64,000 bases of DNA. Source: Watersipora subatra (taxonomy: Eukaryota > Bryozoa > Gymnolaemata > Cheilostomatida > Watersiporidae). Location of the stretch: contig NC_088714.1 in assembly GCF_963576615.1 (NCBI RefSeq), positions 4,836,001 to 4,900,000 on the forward strand, in the 5' to 3' direction. A model generated the notes under the pieces. The model ran no database searches. It was not told the DNA's origin and saw nothing but the letters and a program-made list of their open reading frames with translations. Positions 38,002 to 50,690 of the stretch are shown in pieces (the stretch's first letter is position 1; every line of letters starts with the position of its first letter). The position numbers and the translations under genes are program-made.

Positions 38002-41000
38002 CTATTCAAAGCGCATCCTGTTCGTTGGATCAAAGCTTGCTGTATTTGACATCTTCACTATTGCCCTTCCGAGTGTCTGAATAAATTCCTTGTTATCAGT
38101 TGCAAACCGTTCGACCTACAAAACACATAATCTGTATTAATGTTCATTGAATCGTTTAAATGAGTATTTAACATGCTCAAAAATATTTGTCAGTTATCTG
38201 AAGAAGAATAACGCTTCCAACCAGGAGTATGTAAAAGTCACATGCAGTAACCTGTTTTATACAAATTTTAGCACAAAGTTCATATTTTGAAAGTACAGCA
38301 TTTTTAACATTGGGAGTTACTCAGACCAAATAGAGGAGTTTCTGTATCGGCATAATGCTAGCCTTCATTAAATATATACATACAACTCTTGAAGTGCCCC
38401 GAGCTTTGGAGCAGCGGTCGGTAGTTCGACAGCTAGCCTCTTTTCTGCTGCCTCTCAATGTTATCCGATGTTGTAAGACTATATCTGCATGCAGCATCAT
38501 TAGGGGCTTACCATTCCTCGTCGCTCCTGACCACTGGTGGGACCTGAAATATGACACAGAAGATTCATAAACAATAGAAAAACGGAAAAAGCGTTGTTTC
38601 GTCTAGTGAATCTATCTTCAAAAGAATAAGCCAACTTAATTGTATCGAATGAAAATTACACTAGTGCTTTAACCGATGTCTGTGAAATATACATGCGCTT
38701 ATGGGTGTTGCCATTGGGATACACATTTTTCTTCCAGCTCTGACTTGCCAATCAAACCACCCAAGTAACCACAAATGATGAACTCTAGAAGTGGTGATTG
38801 ATTGTGAATTTGGTCCAAACCTACTAGTATTTGACCAGGTTATGATGTCACACCCTACATATCTCCATATCTATCCTTACTTTACTTTGTGGCTGTAATT
38901 TGAACATAACGTTATGAAATAATGTAATATTGCTCTATCATAATGCTTTGTACTATATTATTTAATATTATATTATATTAAATTTCATTATAATAGTCTA
39001 TATTAATAAATCTTATGTTGTCATTGTGTGTCATTGCTTTGCGTTTCTACATTTCTTGCGGATCTCATCTCAGCTCCACACTCGTATGCTCTGTGCCTTC
39101 CACCAGATCGCCAAAATGTTTGGTTTAAAAACTTCATCTGGTTCATATGAACCAGCCTCTCAAACACCAACCTGCAGGCTCTCTGATTGGAAATAAAAGA
39201 AATCCCTGGCATTGCTGGGCTTACTACTAGCTTATTATATTATGCTGTACTTTATTAAATTACAATATATTATAATATAATGTATTATATTATTGCATCA
39301 TGGTGTAATAAACGGTATTGATATTATAATAGCGGTAGAAGCTGACATTGTTCTTACCCAGCAGTAGATACAAACTCTTGTTTCCAGTCAGTAAGTGCGA
39401 GAGCCTCAAAGTAGCCATGATCAAGTACCTTTGGTGTCAGATCCCAGTCTCCATTGAATCCAGAGATGTCGCTATGTGCGGATCCAAGAGAGTGACACCC
39501 TGAAACAGTTCAACTTTCAACAATGGCTAAGTTATTTAATTGGTTCAAACTATCATGAAGGTGACATAGTTTAATAACTCAAGATGGTGATGTATTGTAG
39601 GATGTTATTTTGCTTTAATAGTGAAGTTGTATCAAAATATTCTTTTCATTGTGATTCATTAACCTGTGTGAATATATACCTGTCTACTTGTCCCTAATAT
39701 ATCTGTCTGTGTGACTGTCGATACAGGCCCTCACTATACCTACTGATGAACCAACTTATTTACATGCTGATGAATTTATTATTTATTGAAAAACCCACGG
39801 CATTAATGTGAAGACATACTTATATTGGACTCGTCTGTCAACTTACGCTCTATGAGTAGCCTATTGTAAAGATAATCTGCTCACTTGCTTGTGTGACAAA
39901 GTTGGCTGTAAACATAGAGCTATTTTTGTATCCTTGTGTGTTGACTCCTCGACTTACTCACCTACTTGATCGCTTTTGTAGCTACCTAGCTAATCATATA
40001 CCTGCCTATCAACATGCCAGCAATAATAATAATTAGTATTATCATTATTATAATAATAGTAATAATAATAATAATTAGCAATGGAAGGAGTTATCATATA
40101 ATATGGAACGCTAAGTTAATAAGAGCATCAAATATGATGCATGGTAATATGGTATGCTTGACATTCATGTTGATGTGTAAACAACCCAACTCAGTTCAGC
40201 TATTCGACAAGTTTATGTACTCAAAATTTACATGACATTATAAAAATCTAAAGTTTTTGCATCTAATAAATTACCCATATTTGACAAATGGTTGATATCA
40301 TGCAAAAAATCTTGCTGGCAAGTCTATCACAGCTATATGGCAGGTCTGTCTATGCTCTGTTGGCCTCTGTTTATGCAAAACTGACAATGCCTGTCTATGA
40401 TAATTGGCAGCTCTGTTCGTATTAGTTGGCAGGTCTGTTTATGTTAAGCGACTGGTCTGTCTATGCAAGTTGGCAGGTCTGTCTATGTGACCTAGTTAGC
40501 ATTTATGAATATCTGCCACTTTTGTATATTAATATTTAGATGTGACACAAAGCCTCTGTGTTTTTCCTTTGGCATAAATCTAAATTTCAATTTAAATGAA
40601 GTTTGTATTCTCTTAATTAATCATTTCTATAAATTTTAAAGCACCGTAATTACATGTAACTGCAAATAGTTAAAGTAATGTAATCATTGATGGTGTCGTC
40701 GGTGTGAAAATCTAGTCATTGGAAATTTCAGTGTATAACCAATCTGTAAAAACTCAGTACCCGATTCTACTAGCGCAAATTAAGTAGTGAAAAATAAATT
40801 TTTTATTGCTGAAATATATTTATGGTAGAAGTAAACAAAAGTTGAAGATGATAAGTCAGAATAGATACTTGTTTAATAGATGCTAATTGGAGGACAAAAA
40901 TTCTTGGAATGATAATAGGTTGAAGCATGTTGTCACGGGTGTGTTGCATATTTACATATTTAAATATGTCTGCCATATGCACCATTACTATCAGCGTCTA

Positions 41001-44000
41001 AATATCTTTAATGCTGATGAGCTAAACGTGTTTTTAGATATTTGCTGTTTAAAATACTCTAATCGTATCTCCAATCTGCCTGACCATCCATTACATTCCT
41101 ACTTCCCAAAAAAACTGCTACACCTTATACCAGACACCAACACCTTGACATATTACATTATAGAACAGTATTATACAAAAAGAGCTTTTTCTTTCAATAC
41201 ACATAATTTTAATTTACTACTCTTTAGTTTTCCTTTCATGGTATAATTTGCTTTAAACGGCATTGACTGGTAAAAATAAAGTTGTTATCTATACTTAACC
41301 AGAAGCTAACTTGAAGAGGTTCGTTTTAGTTACCTAATATCATGTCTGCTGCGGCACCTACCCTTACTATAAGCTATAAAAAACTATAATAACCCTTACT
41401 GTCTTTTTTAGTTCAGCTTCAGCCCTTCATCAATACGCTCTTGGTTACATTGTTTTCCATGGTAACGTGTCAATGCAAATTGAAAATTAGAACTATAGGC
41501 TAACTGTTAACTGCAATTATACAGAATTATGCTCACCCATGAGTGCCACAGTCTCAGCTTCAGTCAATCCAAAGGGCTCTTCCACCATCCTCTGAGGCGT
41601 GGTAATGTCATCACCTTTTGGAAACTCTGGAGTGGGAGGGTTGTCTGGGTTTATACAAGAGAACCTACCAGAGGTAAATGGCAGGTTAATCCGGCAGCGT
41701 GTGAGGACATTGCACATGTTGGTCTCAACTTCGACAGCAGTTCGTATAGCTTCATAGAAGCTGATCACTGCATAGTCAGCAAGACTCGTCACATTCTCCC
41801 ATCTTTTGTGCATTCGTCTTAGCTCAGCATAGTGCGTCACCAATCCTAGTGAAAGAAAGAAAGAGTTCTATGTGATCATACATCAATCCTAGTGAGAGAG
41901 AGAGAATACTATGTAATCATACACCGGTCCTAGTGAAAGAGAGAGTACTATGTGATCATACACCGATCCTAGTGAGGGAGAGAGAGAGAGAGAGAGAGGG
42001 AGAGAGAGGGAGAGAGAGAGAGGGAGAGAGGGAGAGAGAGAGGGAGAGAGAGAGGGAGAGAGAGAGGGAGAGAGAGAGAGAGGGAGAGAGAGAGAGAGGG
42101 AGAGAGGGAGGGAGAGAAGGAGAGAGAGGGGGAGAGAGAGGGAGAGAGAGAGGGAAAGAGGGAGGGAGATGAAGAGAGAAGGAAGAGGGAGGGAGAGGGA
42201 GAGAGAGTTTCCCATGTGATCATACACTAGTTCTGGTGCTATAGCACACCATGAAGTGGTATTCTCGTCTTGAAGAAATAATATATAATGTACCATGTGC
42301 ATATATACCATGTCATCATACATTGACCTTTGAAAGAGAGACTACTGTACATCATATGATCATACACTAATCATGGAGGGAATACACCGATTGGTGATAT
42401 ACCCAATCCTGGAAAGATAGTACATTGCGTCATCATATGGTATCCTAGAAAGAACATCATTTTACCATGCTAATATCTAAAATAAACAAAACTTAAAATT
42501 ATCAACATACATTGTAAGTTATATAAAAAGTCATGACTTATATAGCACGGAACATTGTTGGTGAAAAACTGTAAATAGTATAACTATGGGTATATATACA
42601 CTATGTATAATATTATTATTTATATATACATGAGTACTGTATATGTAATTGTTAGAGAGTTGGTGCGCCTACCAGCATTGGATGTATCATTCGTATTCAA
42701 GCAGCCATCACAGCCACCAACACAAACATGGAAGCCCATCTGTACATATCGGTTCACCTTTGCACTCTAAAAATATTATATATTTTATCGGTAAAGTATT
42801 ACAAACTCATAGCATGTGAATGGGATTATAATGGACAGGTCGTAAGTTTCATATAAGAAATCTGTAGCTACTGCTAGACACGCTGCAAGAAAGGTTCTTC
42901 TGATTTTTGTGCTCTAGCATGTGGTAATTTGATGCCATTCATGTTATTTACTGTATTATATTCTGTTGTGCAGCATTGACTTACTTCTAGTTGTACTGGG
43001 TGATAATGAATTATAGATTAATATTGGATAAAATATTAATTAAAATACCCGACACAGCTCGAACAAGTTTTGCCTTAAACTTATTCTCTCTACATGTATA
43101 CCTATTTCTTTTCTGGATGTTCACAGGCTAGAAAATAGATAGTTTTATTGCGACAAAAATGGATATGTTTTGGCAACTTCTTACTTAACTTATTAGCAAT
43201 TTAAATTTAATAGCCTGGAAAAAAATGTGATGTCAACAAATGCTTTCATAGAGTTATAAATCAGCTGTTGGAATTGCCGAGGTAACCAACATCACACAAA
43301 AAAATGTGTTGCTGTACGACTATAGTTACCAGAACTCGCTAGATTGTTGATATTGCTCTTGTCACTATACGTAATAATAAAAAGTTGTGTTTAGATTTTG
43401 CTTTTGATGTTGAGTGTAAATTCTGTTTATAGTGTAGGTTCTACCAAAAGTTACAAGTGTAGGGGAGTTTTTACAGGCTATGACAATCTAACAATCACAA
43501 CTATCAGGTTACGGAATGGTCAGATGGTAACCACAGTATACTTTGTCTATAATTACCGTTCTGCAGCTCCACAAATGCCGCTTAAAACGTACAAAAGTTG
43601 CGGAGCAAATATGCTAGCAAGATGAGCCAAAAAACATGAAAAAATCTAATATATAAAAGATTGTAACAACTACTATTATAGGTATTGGTATTAGACTTTG
43701 TGTTAAGGATTGAGATAAGTGAAATTGTTATTATTGATATTATTAATTTATTAAAATTATTATTATTATTGATAAAAACTTACGTTATTTGTAAAAAGGC
43801 GAGCAAATTCCTCCCTCATAGCCATGAGATTATTGATGGAAAGTGGGGGCAGAGTAGCATTGATGTTTAACAATGTCCTCTCATCAATTCGTACAGGAAG
43901 TGGAGTCGTGGTTGTAATTGTAGCAGGCGGTGCTCTGATTCTTTGAAGAAGGGCCAGAAGAGCATTTCGAAACCGACTGTTTTGTGCATGAGAGCGATGA

Positions 44001-44080
44001 AGGCTGATGGCCAAGAAGAACACAACTACTATAGATTGGTAGAACCTATAAATAGCCAAATACATAACAGCAACCTCCAT
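38002..44080 (-). CDS. POX-A: secreted plant/fungal-type haem peroxidase, six coding exons
   Basis: Predicted secreted haem peroxidase of the cytochrome c/ascorbate peroxidase superfamily. Exons read on the minus strand: 44045 (or 44080)-43784, 42766-42673, 41845-41537, 39499-39358, 38543-38384 and 38115-38002 (stop TAG). All junctions are GT-AG and the phases join into one frame of about 361-371 residues. Numbering from an inferred MRFYQ start: signal peptide (about 1-23), Thr/Pro linker, distal helix VQMGFHVC with His102, SGR segment in exon 3, VALMGCHSLGSAH with proximal His226, SGFNGDW, and MLHAD with Asp291. Gln98 replaces the distal Arg, and Cys225 precedes the proximal His. The start is uncertain. 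The ATG at 44080 gives MEVAVMYL in frame, but an acceptor at 44047-44046 matches POX-B's signal-peptide intron and would put the start in an upstream exon. The family match is by motif and fold order. The electron donor is unknown. No frame break is seen, so a pseudogene is unlikely. Confidence 0.85.
40313..40490. repeat. degenerate GGCAGGTCTGTCTATG tandem repeat in POX-A intron
   Basis: About six diverged units of roughly 30 bp built around TTGGCAGGTCTGTCTATG, inside the intron between the third and fourth exons. The rest of that 2-kb intron holds an unrecognised 119-codon plus-strand frame (40887-41246) and nothing else identifiable. Confidence 0.6.
41845..41975 (-). repeat. tandem copies of the POX-A exon-3 splice acceptor
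   Basis: Upstream of the true acceptor (CACTAG|GATTGGTG at 41847-41845) lie three more copies of the boundary with unit spacing of 43, 41 and 39 bp. The plus-strand core cctag is at 41845, 41888, 41929 and 41968. Each copy reads as a pyrimidine run, then CACTAG, then GATYG or GACCG on the minus strand, and all are linked by a TATGTGATCATACA-like spacer. They are potential decoy 3' splice sites. Only the most downstream copy leads into the conserved peroxidase frame. Confidence 0.7.
41970..42206. repeat. (GAGAGG)n purine/pyrimidine microsatellite in POX-A intron
   Basis: About 235 bp of almost pure GA/GGA on the plus strand. On the transcribed strand it is a CT-rich polypyrimidine tract running into the duplicated exon-3 acceptors. 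The frames open through it encode only Arg/Glu or Ser/Pro/Leu repeats and are not genes. Mirror-symmetric stretches could form triplex DNA. Confidence 0.9.
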
Positions 44081-44596
44081 CTCACCACAAGTGGGAGGCT
44101 ATGAGCTTCCTATTTAATTTTCCAGATGCATAAACATCAGACAGTAATACACAAAAATATATGAGTTTTTATGCACATTGGAAAGCCTAAAATTTATGAA
44201 TGCTAGGACCTGATTGATTGCCTGATTGGATGTGTGCCAGTACCACACATGTTGACTCGTGCCATCAGGTAAATTAAACGAGGGACACTTTATGGTGTGA
44301 GCTGTTTGGAAGTTGAAGACAGATTTGTTGGCAATCATTCAAATGAGCTGCTGGCAACTGAAAAATCTATTTAAAAACTTGACCTCTTTAAATTAACGTT
44401 AGAGACGGTGCTTGATTCAGCTCAACCAATTTATTTGGAGTTATGTCATCATATGTGCTGACACACTGTGGCTTGAGATGCCATCAGCGTGTCAATGAAT
44501 GCTTGAATTACTTTCACTGTGTGTGAATATTTTAAGAATCGATATCTGCAAACTCAAAATATAAATATTGAAAACCTCCAAACAGTCTCTAGGTCT

Positions 44597-44757
44597 ATAG
44601 TTGTGAGCTATAGTTGAGTTGTGAGCTATATTTGAGTTGTGAGCTATAGTTGAGCTGTGAGTTATAGTTGAGTTGTAAGCTATAGTTGAGTTGTGAGGTA
44701 TAGTTGAGTTGTGAGCTATAGTTGAGTTGTGAGCTATAGTTGAGTTGTGAGCTATTG
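44597..44757. repeat. 18-bp tandem repeat GAGTTGTGAGCTATAGTT
   Basis: About nine units with single substitutions. The 18-bp length keeps the minus strand open as an Ala-His-Asn-Ser-Thr-Ile repeat, which is not evidence for a gene. Confidence 0.92.
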
Positions 44758-45363
44758 TAACAGTTGGGAGCAACAGCTAAACCAAGTTGGAAAAGGAAAG
44801 GCTAGTGTAAATGAAATATAATGAAAAACTTTTTTAGAAAATCACTATCTTTTCCTTTTGTACTTTAGAAAGTTTGTTCATGACATCCAAGTACTGCATC
44901 ACTAGCAGCAACAGTGCTGAAGTATGTCTAATTGGCAAGGCATAGTAACAACCTTTAACCAATGTTCATTGAGTCAAGTATGGTGTTTCACTGGAATTTG
45001 TAAGTTTTATCGTAGTATATGATGTCCTTAGACTGCTTGGATCTGTTTATTTTCAAACAGCTGAATTAAAAAAAACAGCTTTATTTCAGTCACTAGGTAA
45101 ACTTGCTAAAATTCAGACTCAACATCAATTCCCTTGACATTAATACGATTTACTTTCTCTCCCATTATAATTTTTGTGTGACATCTGCATAGTTGATCAG
45201 TGAAGGCAGCGATAGGTAAGTTAGCTGCTTAACTTACTTTTATATTGGTAAATGTGTGAGTGAATTACTAGACAGACACCGTAAATATTCAGAGTCTAGC
45301 TGGAACTATCACAATGAAAAGCACGACAGCGTAGTAACTTCTGAAACTAACACACCACTAAAC

Positions 45364-45759
45364 GCTGCTTCACACTGTCTCGAAGTATGTAAGCATTAAT
45401 CCCACAATACACTGGTGATCGTCTCTAATGTCATTGTATGCACTATCACAAACCCATACACGTGTACATCGGCGAATAGTTCGTGACTTTCTCATTGTAC
45501 AAAGCAGTCACTGAAATGATGAAATATTAGTCCTGCAGTAACTATCATGAAGAGACATACTAGACTGCCAATCACCATCGTCGAAGTGGTGCACATTGCA
45601 CAGGCTGTAGTGGATGCATGGCAAATATCGGAAAGTTTGACAGAAGCAATGTTTCTTGACATATACGCATTGTCTCGGCATCAGTTTGCAGCACACAAAA
45701 TAGACGAACTAATGCCGAGAGAGCAATCCCAAAATATGGTGGCATAGTGTGAACCAGCC
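45364..45759 (+). mobile_element. 396-bp MITE with GCTGSTTCACACTRT terminal repeats
   Basis: The left end reads GCTGCTTCACACTGT and the right end, inverted, GGCTGGTTCACACTATG. That is a terminal inverted repeat of about 15 bp with few mismatches. The body is related to 2680-3074. A 66-codon plus-strand frame lies inside but is disrupted in the other copy. No clear target duplication was identified, so the superfamily is unassigned. Confidence 0.6.
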
Positions 45760-48700
45760 TTCAGTCAACAGAATATACACATGGAACGTCACACAAACTG
45801 CCCAGGTATGCTTTTGGAACCAGTAATAATTCATCTGGTTCAGTTTGCTCTAACTCATTGCTCCTGCTTCTTGGTTTAATCTAGTAGCAAATTACACCCT
45901 GTAATTTTAAATGCAAGATATTCTAACTTTATTTAAGATTTTGAGAAATAAAAAGCTATATTTTTATTACATAAAACATTTGCGTTATGTGAGATTTAAA
46001 CCTACAACTAACAAGTACTATTTGCTTGTTTGGCCTGGCAACCTGCTTCTAACTCAAAAAATTATGATTCACTCGAACCAAGTTTCGAAATTTCTCATTA
46101 GCTTTTTACATAGATTTCAAAATCTACATGTTAAATATTGCTACATATAATGATGAAAGTTAACAGTGTATTTTACACAACTCAGGATTTTATTGATAAT
46201 TTTTCATCTCATTAAAACAGCAATCAAATTTTTGTTAAAGTTAATAGATGTTTTAATAACAAAGCAGGCTATCTGATGTCGCAATCGCAGACACAGCAGT
46301 AGTGCAATACATATTGTAAACAGCAGTCATCATGTTTGATATGACAACTAGCTTTAATCATAAGCCGATGCCACAAATTACGATCATTCAAAACCTACAG
46401 CCAAAAACAAACAGAGGTGTGTACCCTTTACCTCATATCTGTACGCTGCTGCCTGTTGTCAAGTAGGAGCAAGTTACTCTCTCTCAACGACCATTCGTGT
46501 CCGCCGCTCCCAACTCATCTGGGTTGAAGGGAGGTGCCTGCAAGAATATATAATTTGTCTACGTTTAGCATCCCAGCTCTGATAGGGAGTGAAGGAGTGC
46601 ATAGGTGGATACAGGATGTGACATATTTGAATAAATTATAATCATTGACATTAACTTTACAATCAATCATAGATTGGTGGGTGGTGAATAATCTTAAAAC
46701 AGATGATTTGCTGAGCCAATTAAATAACAAAGGAAGACTCATTCCAAGTAATACAAAAAAACAAAGTTTTTTACTGAATGTATTTTTGGCAAACAAGCTT
46801 TATTTTCTAATCTGCTTGTGACACGTGTGCTTTGAACAGAGACATGAGTGTTCTCATTGATAAATCTGTGTCCAAAAAGTGATTATCTTTTGAATGAAGA
46901 CTAGAAATGACGTCAGTAGAATGATTACCAAATTTTGACACATTAAGGACAACCAGCAAAACTGAAGGAGTTTTTTTTGCAAATTGTAAGATTTTCAACA
47001 GTAAATAACAACTGCAGGCTTGAATACCACTGCAAAACAATTTAATCAACTATTCATCTTAATATTTTTAGTTATAGACCACAAAAACCTTTCAACTACC
47101 CTCTGAGAATTTTCTAGAACAGTTTAACATCTGGAGACTGAACACCAAAAAAGTAACCTTGGCAGCCTGTTTTAATGCTTACGTAAACAATTAAACGTGC
47201 AGGTATTGTCATTAATGAGGGAGATGAGGTTGATGGGTCAGGTTTGAGTACCACACTACCAAATACGACAAGTACGACAAGACAAATACCAAGTACAACA
47301 AATATGTGATAACAGTGTTGTAGAGATGCCCAGCCATAAATATGCACTTACATGTAGGTAGAAAAATTCTACTGAAGCCAGAAAGAGTAATCTTTTAGCT
47401 ATATAATGAGACCAAATTTAAATGGTCTGCAACGAGTCATGTGACCTGAGAGCCATCTTTATTTGGTTCCTTCCAAATTTGAAGTAATTTGCTAAGTTTA
47501 CCAGAACTACCTGGAAACATCATAATATGATAATAGGTAGTGTAATAATGTAATAGTTTAAACTAGTGTAATAATATAGAAATACAAAGTTTGTTTTTAT
47601 ATCATAAAATATAAAATAGAGGTGCAAACTGGTGTAAATTGAAGTGAAACATTGAATATTCTACCAAATTTTTAGTCTGGGAATTGTGTGGTAAAAGAGT
47701 TAGGGTTGGTCTCCTGTTGCCATCCTTTTTTGTCAATGAATTCCTTACCAACTTCAAATCTACTTCAGGTACACAAAATCATACACAAGCATGTGATTGG
47801 TCAGTTCTCATACCGCTAGCTAATAGGCTTATATAATGACCTTGACATGTTAAACCAAAAAATGATCAATGTTATTGATGATAATATGCTGCAGCATATG
47901 CACAGCTTTTTATCTTTAGAGAACACTTTTGGTAGTTGCCAAGGTTATGTAGGTCAAATGTCTAGTAATTTCCTTCAAGAGAAGACGAATGCTCGAGATA
48001 TACACTTCAAGGAGCTATGGCGACTGTCACTATAGCCATGCAATATGTTATATGATGTTTGACTTGCTCTACATCAGCTGTCCATAGCAGATCATGAATG
48101 TAATCTATAAATAAGACTATTTATTGTGAAAATTTATTTTACAAATTTGTAAACTGCATTATACTATAACAATGTTTTTCATTTCGCACTAAAGTACCAA
48201 CATTCTAAAATTATAATAATTATAAATCTGAAGTTAATAAACTACAACACATCTATGGTATATTATTTTGTGAGCGACTAGCTTATGATTATTTTAGCCG
48301 TCTGTTGTCCTAGTCTTCATACAAAAGGACAGGAAATCTTTTGTTTTGAAAAGCTGTTCTAGTGAAATAAAATTATTTCTAACCCATTTACTTGTGCAAA
48401 AAATGTGAATAATGAGTCGAGCTAAAAACTTGACTTTTAAAAGAGCACCTGACAAACTTGTCTGAAACAACTCAGATTATCTGCTGTTTCTACAACCAGC
48501 CGATATTTGAATTTCAAACTAAACAACTGCGAGGGTGTTTACGCAGGCCAACGCTTGTGTTTGTTATTGAACAGTTGTTATTTATAATAAGTTCTTGACA
48601 GTCATTGATGAACGGATTAAGAGATTATCTTGTGGTGACCAATTTAGACGAGGTCAAAGTGAATCAGTATCATAACTTTCAGGTGGTAAATAAAATATGA

Positions 48701-49237
48701 TTTAGAAATGTCAAGCTTTGGTTGGTAGTAGCAAGAGATTCGCTGTCTAATCCTATTGTTTACTTCTGTATTCTTGCATTTTATTAAAAACTAGTGACAG
48801 ACATGTGGCATACCCTTTGTGGCAAGAGGAATGCACTAACTTGCTGACAGGTATTCTGATTGGCTTTTTTAATATGGCAGTTTGGAGAGTATAAACTTGA
48901 AGATACTATAGGAACTTTTCATCGTTTTCTCATTTTGTGACATCGACTCTTCATATGCCTGGATTATCTAAAACTAGATCTAAAGCTAATATAGCTCAAG
49001 CACATGAGATATTGCTGTGCCATTCTATCCTTGACAGCATAAAATCTTCAATAACAATTTATGAAATGCAGGCTGCCGGTTTATATAACAACCTCTCAAG
49101 AAATAATTGGTATACTCTGACTGGTTAAAACATTCATAGTGGTAAAGGTTTTAAGACTTGTAATCTCATCAAACCTTCAGAGGCTCCTACTAGAAGAGCA
49201 ACACAAAACTATGTCTTATCTATAACTAGTGTATTAA
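45760..49237. other. intergenic DNA between the peroxidase genes
   Basis: Only frames below about 95 codons and short AT repeats (for example 47530-47600). The possible POX-A start exon at 46431 is the single item of note. If that exon is real, this stretch also holds the POX-A promoter. Confidence 0.4.
46431..46435 (-). other. candidate start exon of POX-A (ATG AG|GTAAAG)
   Basis: POX-B starts in a tiny coding exon, ATG AG, followed by a donor. The minus strand here has the same pattern, ATGAG|GTAAAG, about 2.4 kb upstream of the POX-A acceptor at 44047-44046. Joining them gives M-R-F-Y-Q-S, in frame and parallel to M-R-M-Y-K-L of POX-B. Other ATGs lie just upstream on the same strand, and short matches occur by chance. 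Confidence 0.2.
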
Positions 49238-49261
49238 TTGTTCTACTGTTTCAAGACCAAA

Positions 49262-49615
49262 ATCTTAAACATCCCTACCAATTTCTTAAATACCACTATC
49301 AAGTTCTTAGATACTACTACCAAGTTCATAGATGCAACTATCAAGTTCTTAGATATCACTACCAAGTTCTTAGATGCCACTAACAAGTTCTTAGATGCCA
49401 CTACCAAGTTCTTAGATACCACTATCAAGTTCTTAGATATTACTACGAAGTTCTTAGATGCCACTACGAAGTTCTTAGATACCACTACCAAGTTCTTAGA
49501 TACCACTACCAAGTTCCTAGATACTGCTATCAAGTTCTTTGATACTACTACCAAGTTCCTAGATACTACTACCAAGTTCCTAGATACTACTACCAAGTTC
49601 CTAGATACCACTATC
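49262..49615. repeat. 21-bp minisatellite TTCTTAGATACCACTACCAAG
   Basis: About 17 units with substitutions at a few positions. As 21 bp is seven codons, the plus strand reads as a 174-codon frame (49238-49762) of repeated FLDTTTK, and the minus strand is open too. The plus frame continues about 45 codons past the array. No splice sites or family match support a gene. Confidence 0.93.
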
Positions 49616-50189
49616 AAAACACAAAGTGCTAAAAACGTGAGCATTCTTAAAAGTTGTTCTAACTATAAAACAGTAGTACGTGTATTGCATTCTCGAAAAG
49701 AAAAAACAACTCCAAATAAATATATTTGGCTGATAGAGACTTTATCACATGTGTTTAGGTAATACTTACCGTGTTGTATTTCTGGGGGCTATTCACGTCA
49801 CGCATACTAATTGTTTTAATATATTCTCTTGCACATGGAATAGTGGTTTCCATGGATACATATGCTATTCACAAACTTGCCTATCCCTATGTTTGGTCAC
49901 TATTATCAGTTTCTTTCAGGGGAAAGTAACCCTAACATGGTGGCTCAACCTCTGTGCAATCCGCAATGTGGGGTAACCGTACAATCAGTATGCTGCCCGC
50001 TTGTACTGGCAGGGGCAGATAAACCTGACTCTTGTCTGTAATACTAAGCTGGTTTGCAAATTGGGTGGCTTTTCACTTGATAGCTACAAAATTTCTACTA
50101 ACTCTACTAGTTACTGCTACAGGAGTGTCTTTAGTATTAGAGAATCAATCCATATACAAAAGGTGGGCATACTCTAAAGAACATTAAAT

Positions 50190-50335
50190 TATATATATTA
50201 TAGATATTATATATGTATATAAATATTATATATGTATATAAATATTATATATGTATATAAATATTATATATGTATATAAATATTATATATGTATATAAAT
50301 ATATATATATTATAAATATTATATATGTATATAAA
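50190..50335. repeat. 19-bp AT repeat AAATATTATATATGTATAT
   Basis: Six or seven near-identical units immediately before the SINE at 50340, in the position where the other family-2 SINEs also carry TA-rich tracts. Confidence 0.9.
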
Positions 50336-50339
50336 TATC

Positions 50340-50690
50340 AGTGTCTGTCTGTCATGCATCTGTCCAGTTATAGCAATAAAGTTTTATGCGCAAAAAATCC
50401 ACCTCACACAGGACTCGAACTCAGAACCTTTGGGTTTGCAGACCAACGAGCTAATCCACCACACTACATTGTCCTAGCCTTGCTGCAGCATAATAGGGCA
50501 CATGATTATGCATCCATTGCAAAGACACTATTGGCCTGCTTGAAATTACGTGTAACATCATTACACGTAATGTCAAGCTGGCTTCACATTTATTATTATG
50601 GTAAAGATTCAGACTACTAGCTTCCCTGCAAGTTACTCCTATTCATTGATAATTATTCTATTACCTGTGCAATGCTGGACATTCAGCTAG
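50340..50690 (-). repeat. tRNA-derived SINE, family 2, copy 1
   Basis: The minus strand has an A-box-like TTAGCTCGTTGG and a B box GAGTTCGAGTCC in a tRNA-like head, then TTTATTGCTATAACTGG and a CAGACAGACACTG tail next to an AT repeat. The opposite edge reads CTGTGCAATGCTGGACATTC followed by AGCTAGT on the plus strand, shared with the copies at 60.6 and 62.9 kb. The 116-codon plus-strand frame across it is incidental. Confidence 0.7.

Noticed and set aside
40887-41246. 119-codon frame, possible retrotransposon C-terminus (LPDHPLHSYFPK)
   Set aside because: A faint resemblance to non-LTR retrotransposon tails was considered, but there is no reverse-transcriptase block nearby and it lies in a POX-A intron on the opposite strand.
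41529-41822. 97-codon plus-strand frame opposite POX-A exon 3
   Set aside because: It is the antisense shadow of a conserved exon. The minus strand carries the family motifs.
41889-42323. Ser/Pro/Leu-rich and Arg/Glu-rich frames resembling RS-domain protein
   Set aside because: They are translations of the GA-rich microsatellite inside a POX-A intron.
50401-50470. tRNA gene on the minus strand
   Set aside because: It has A- and B-box-like motifs, but it belongs to a repeated SINE with shared flanks and no clean cloverleaf could be formed.
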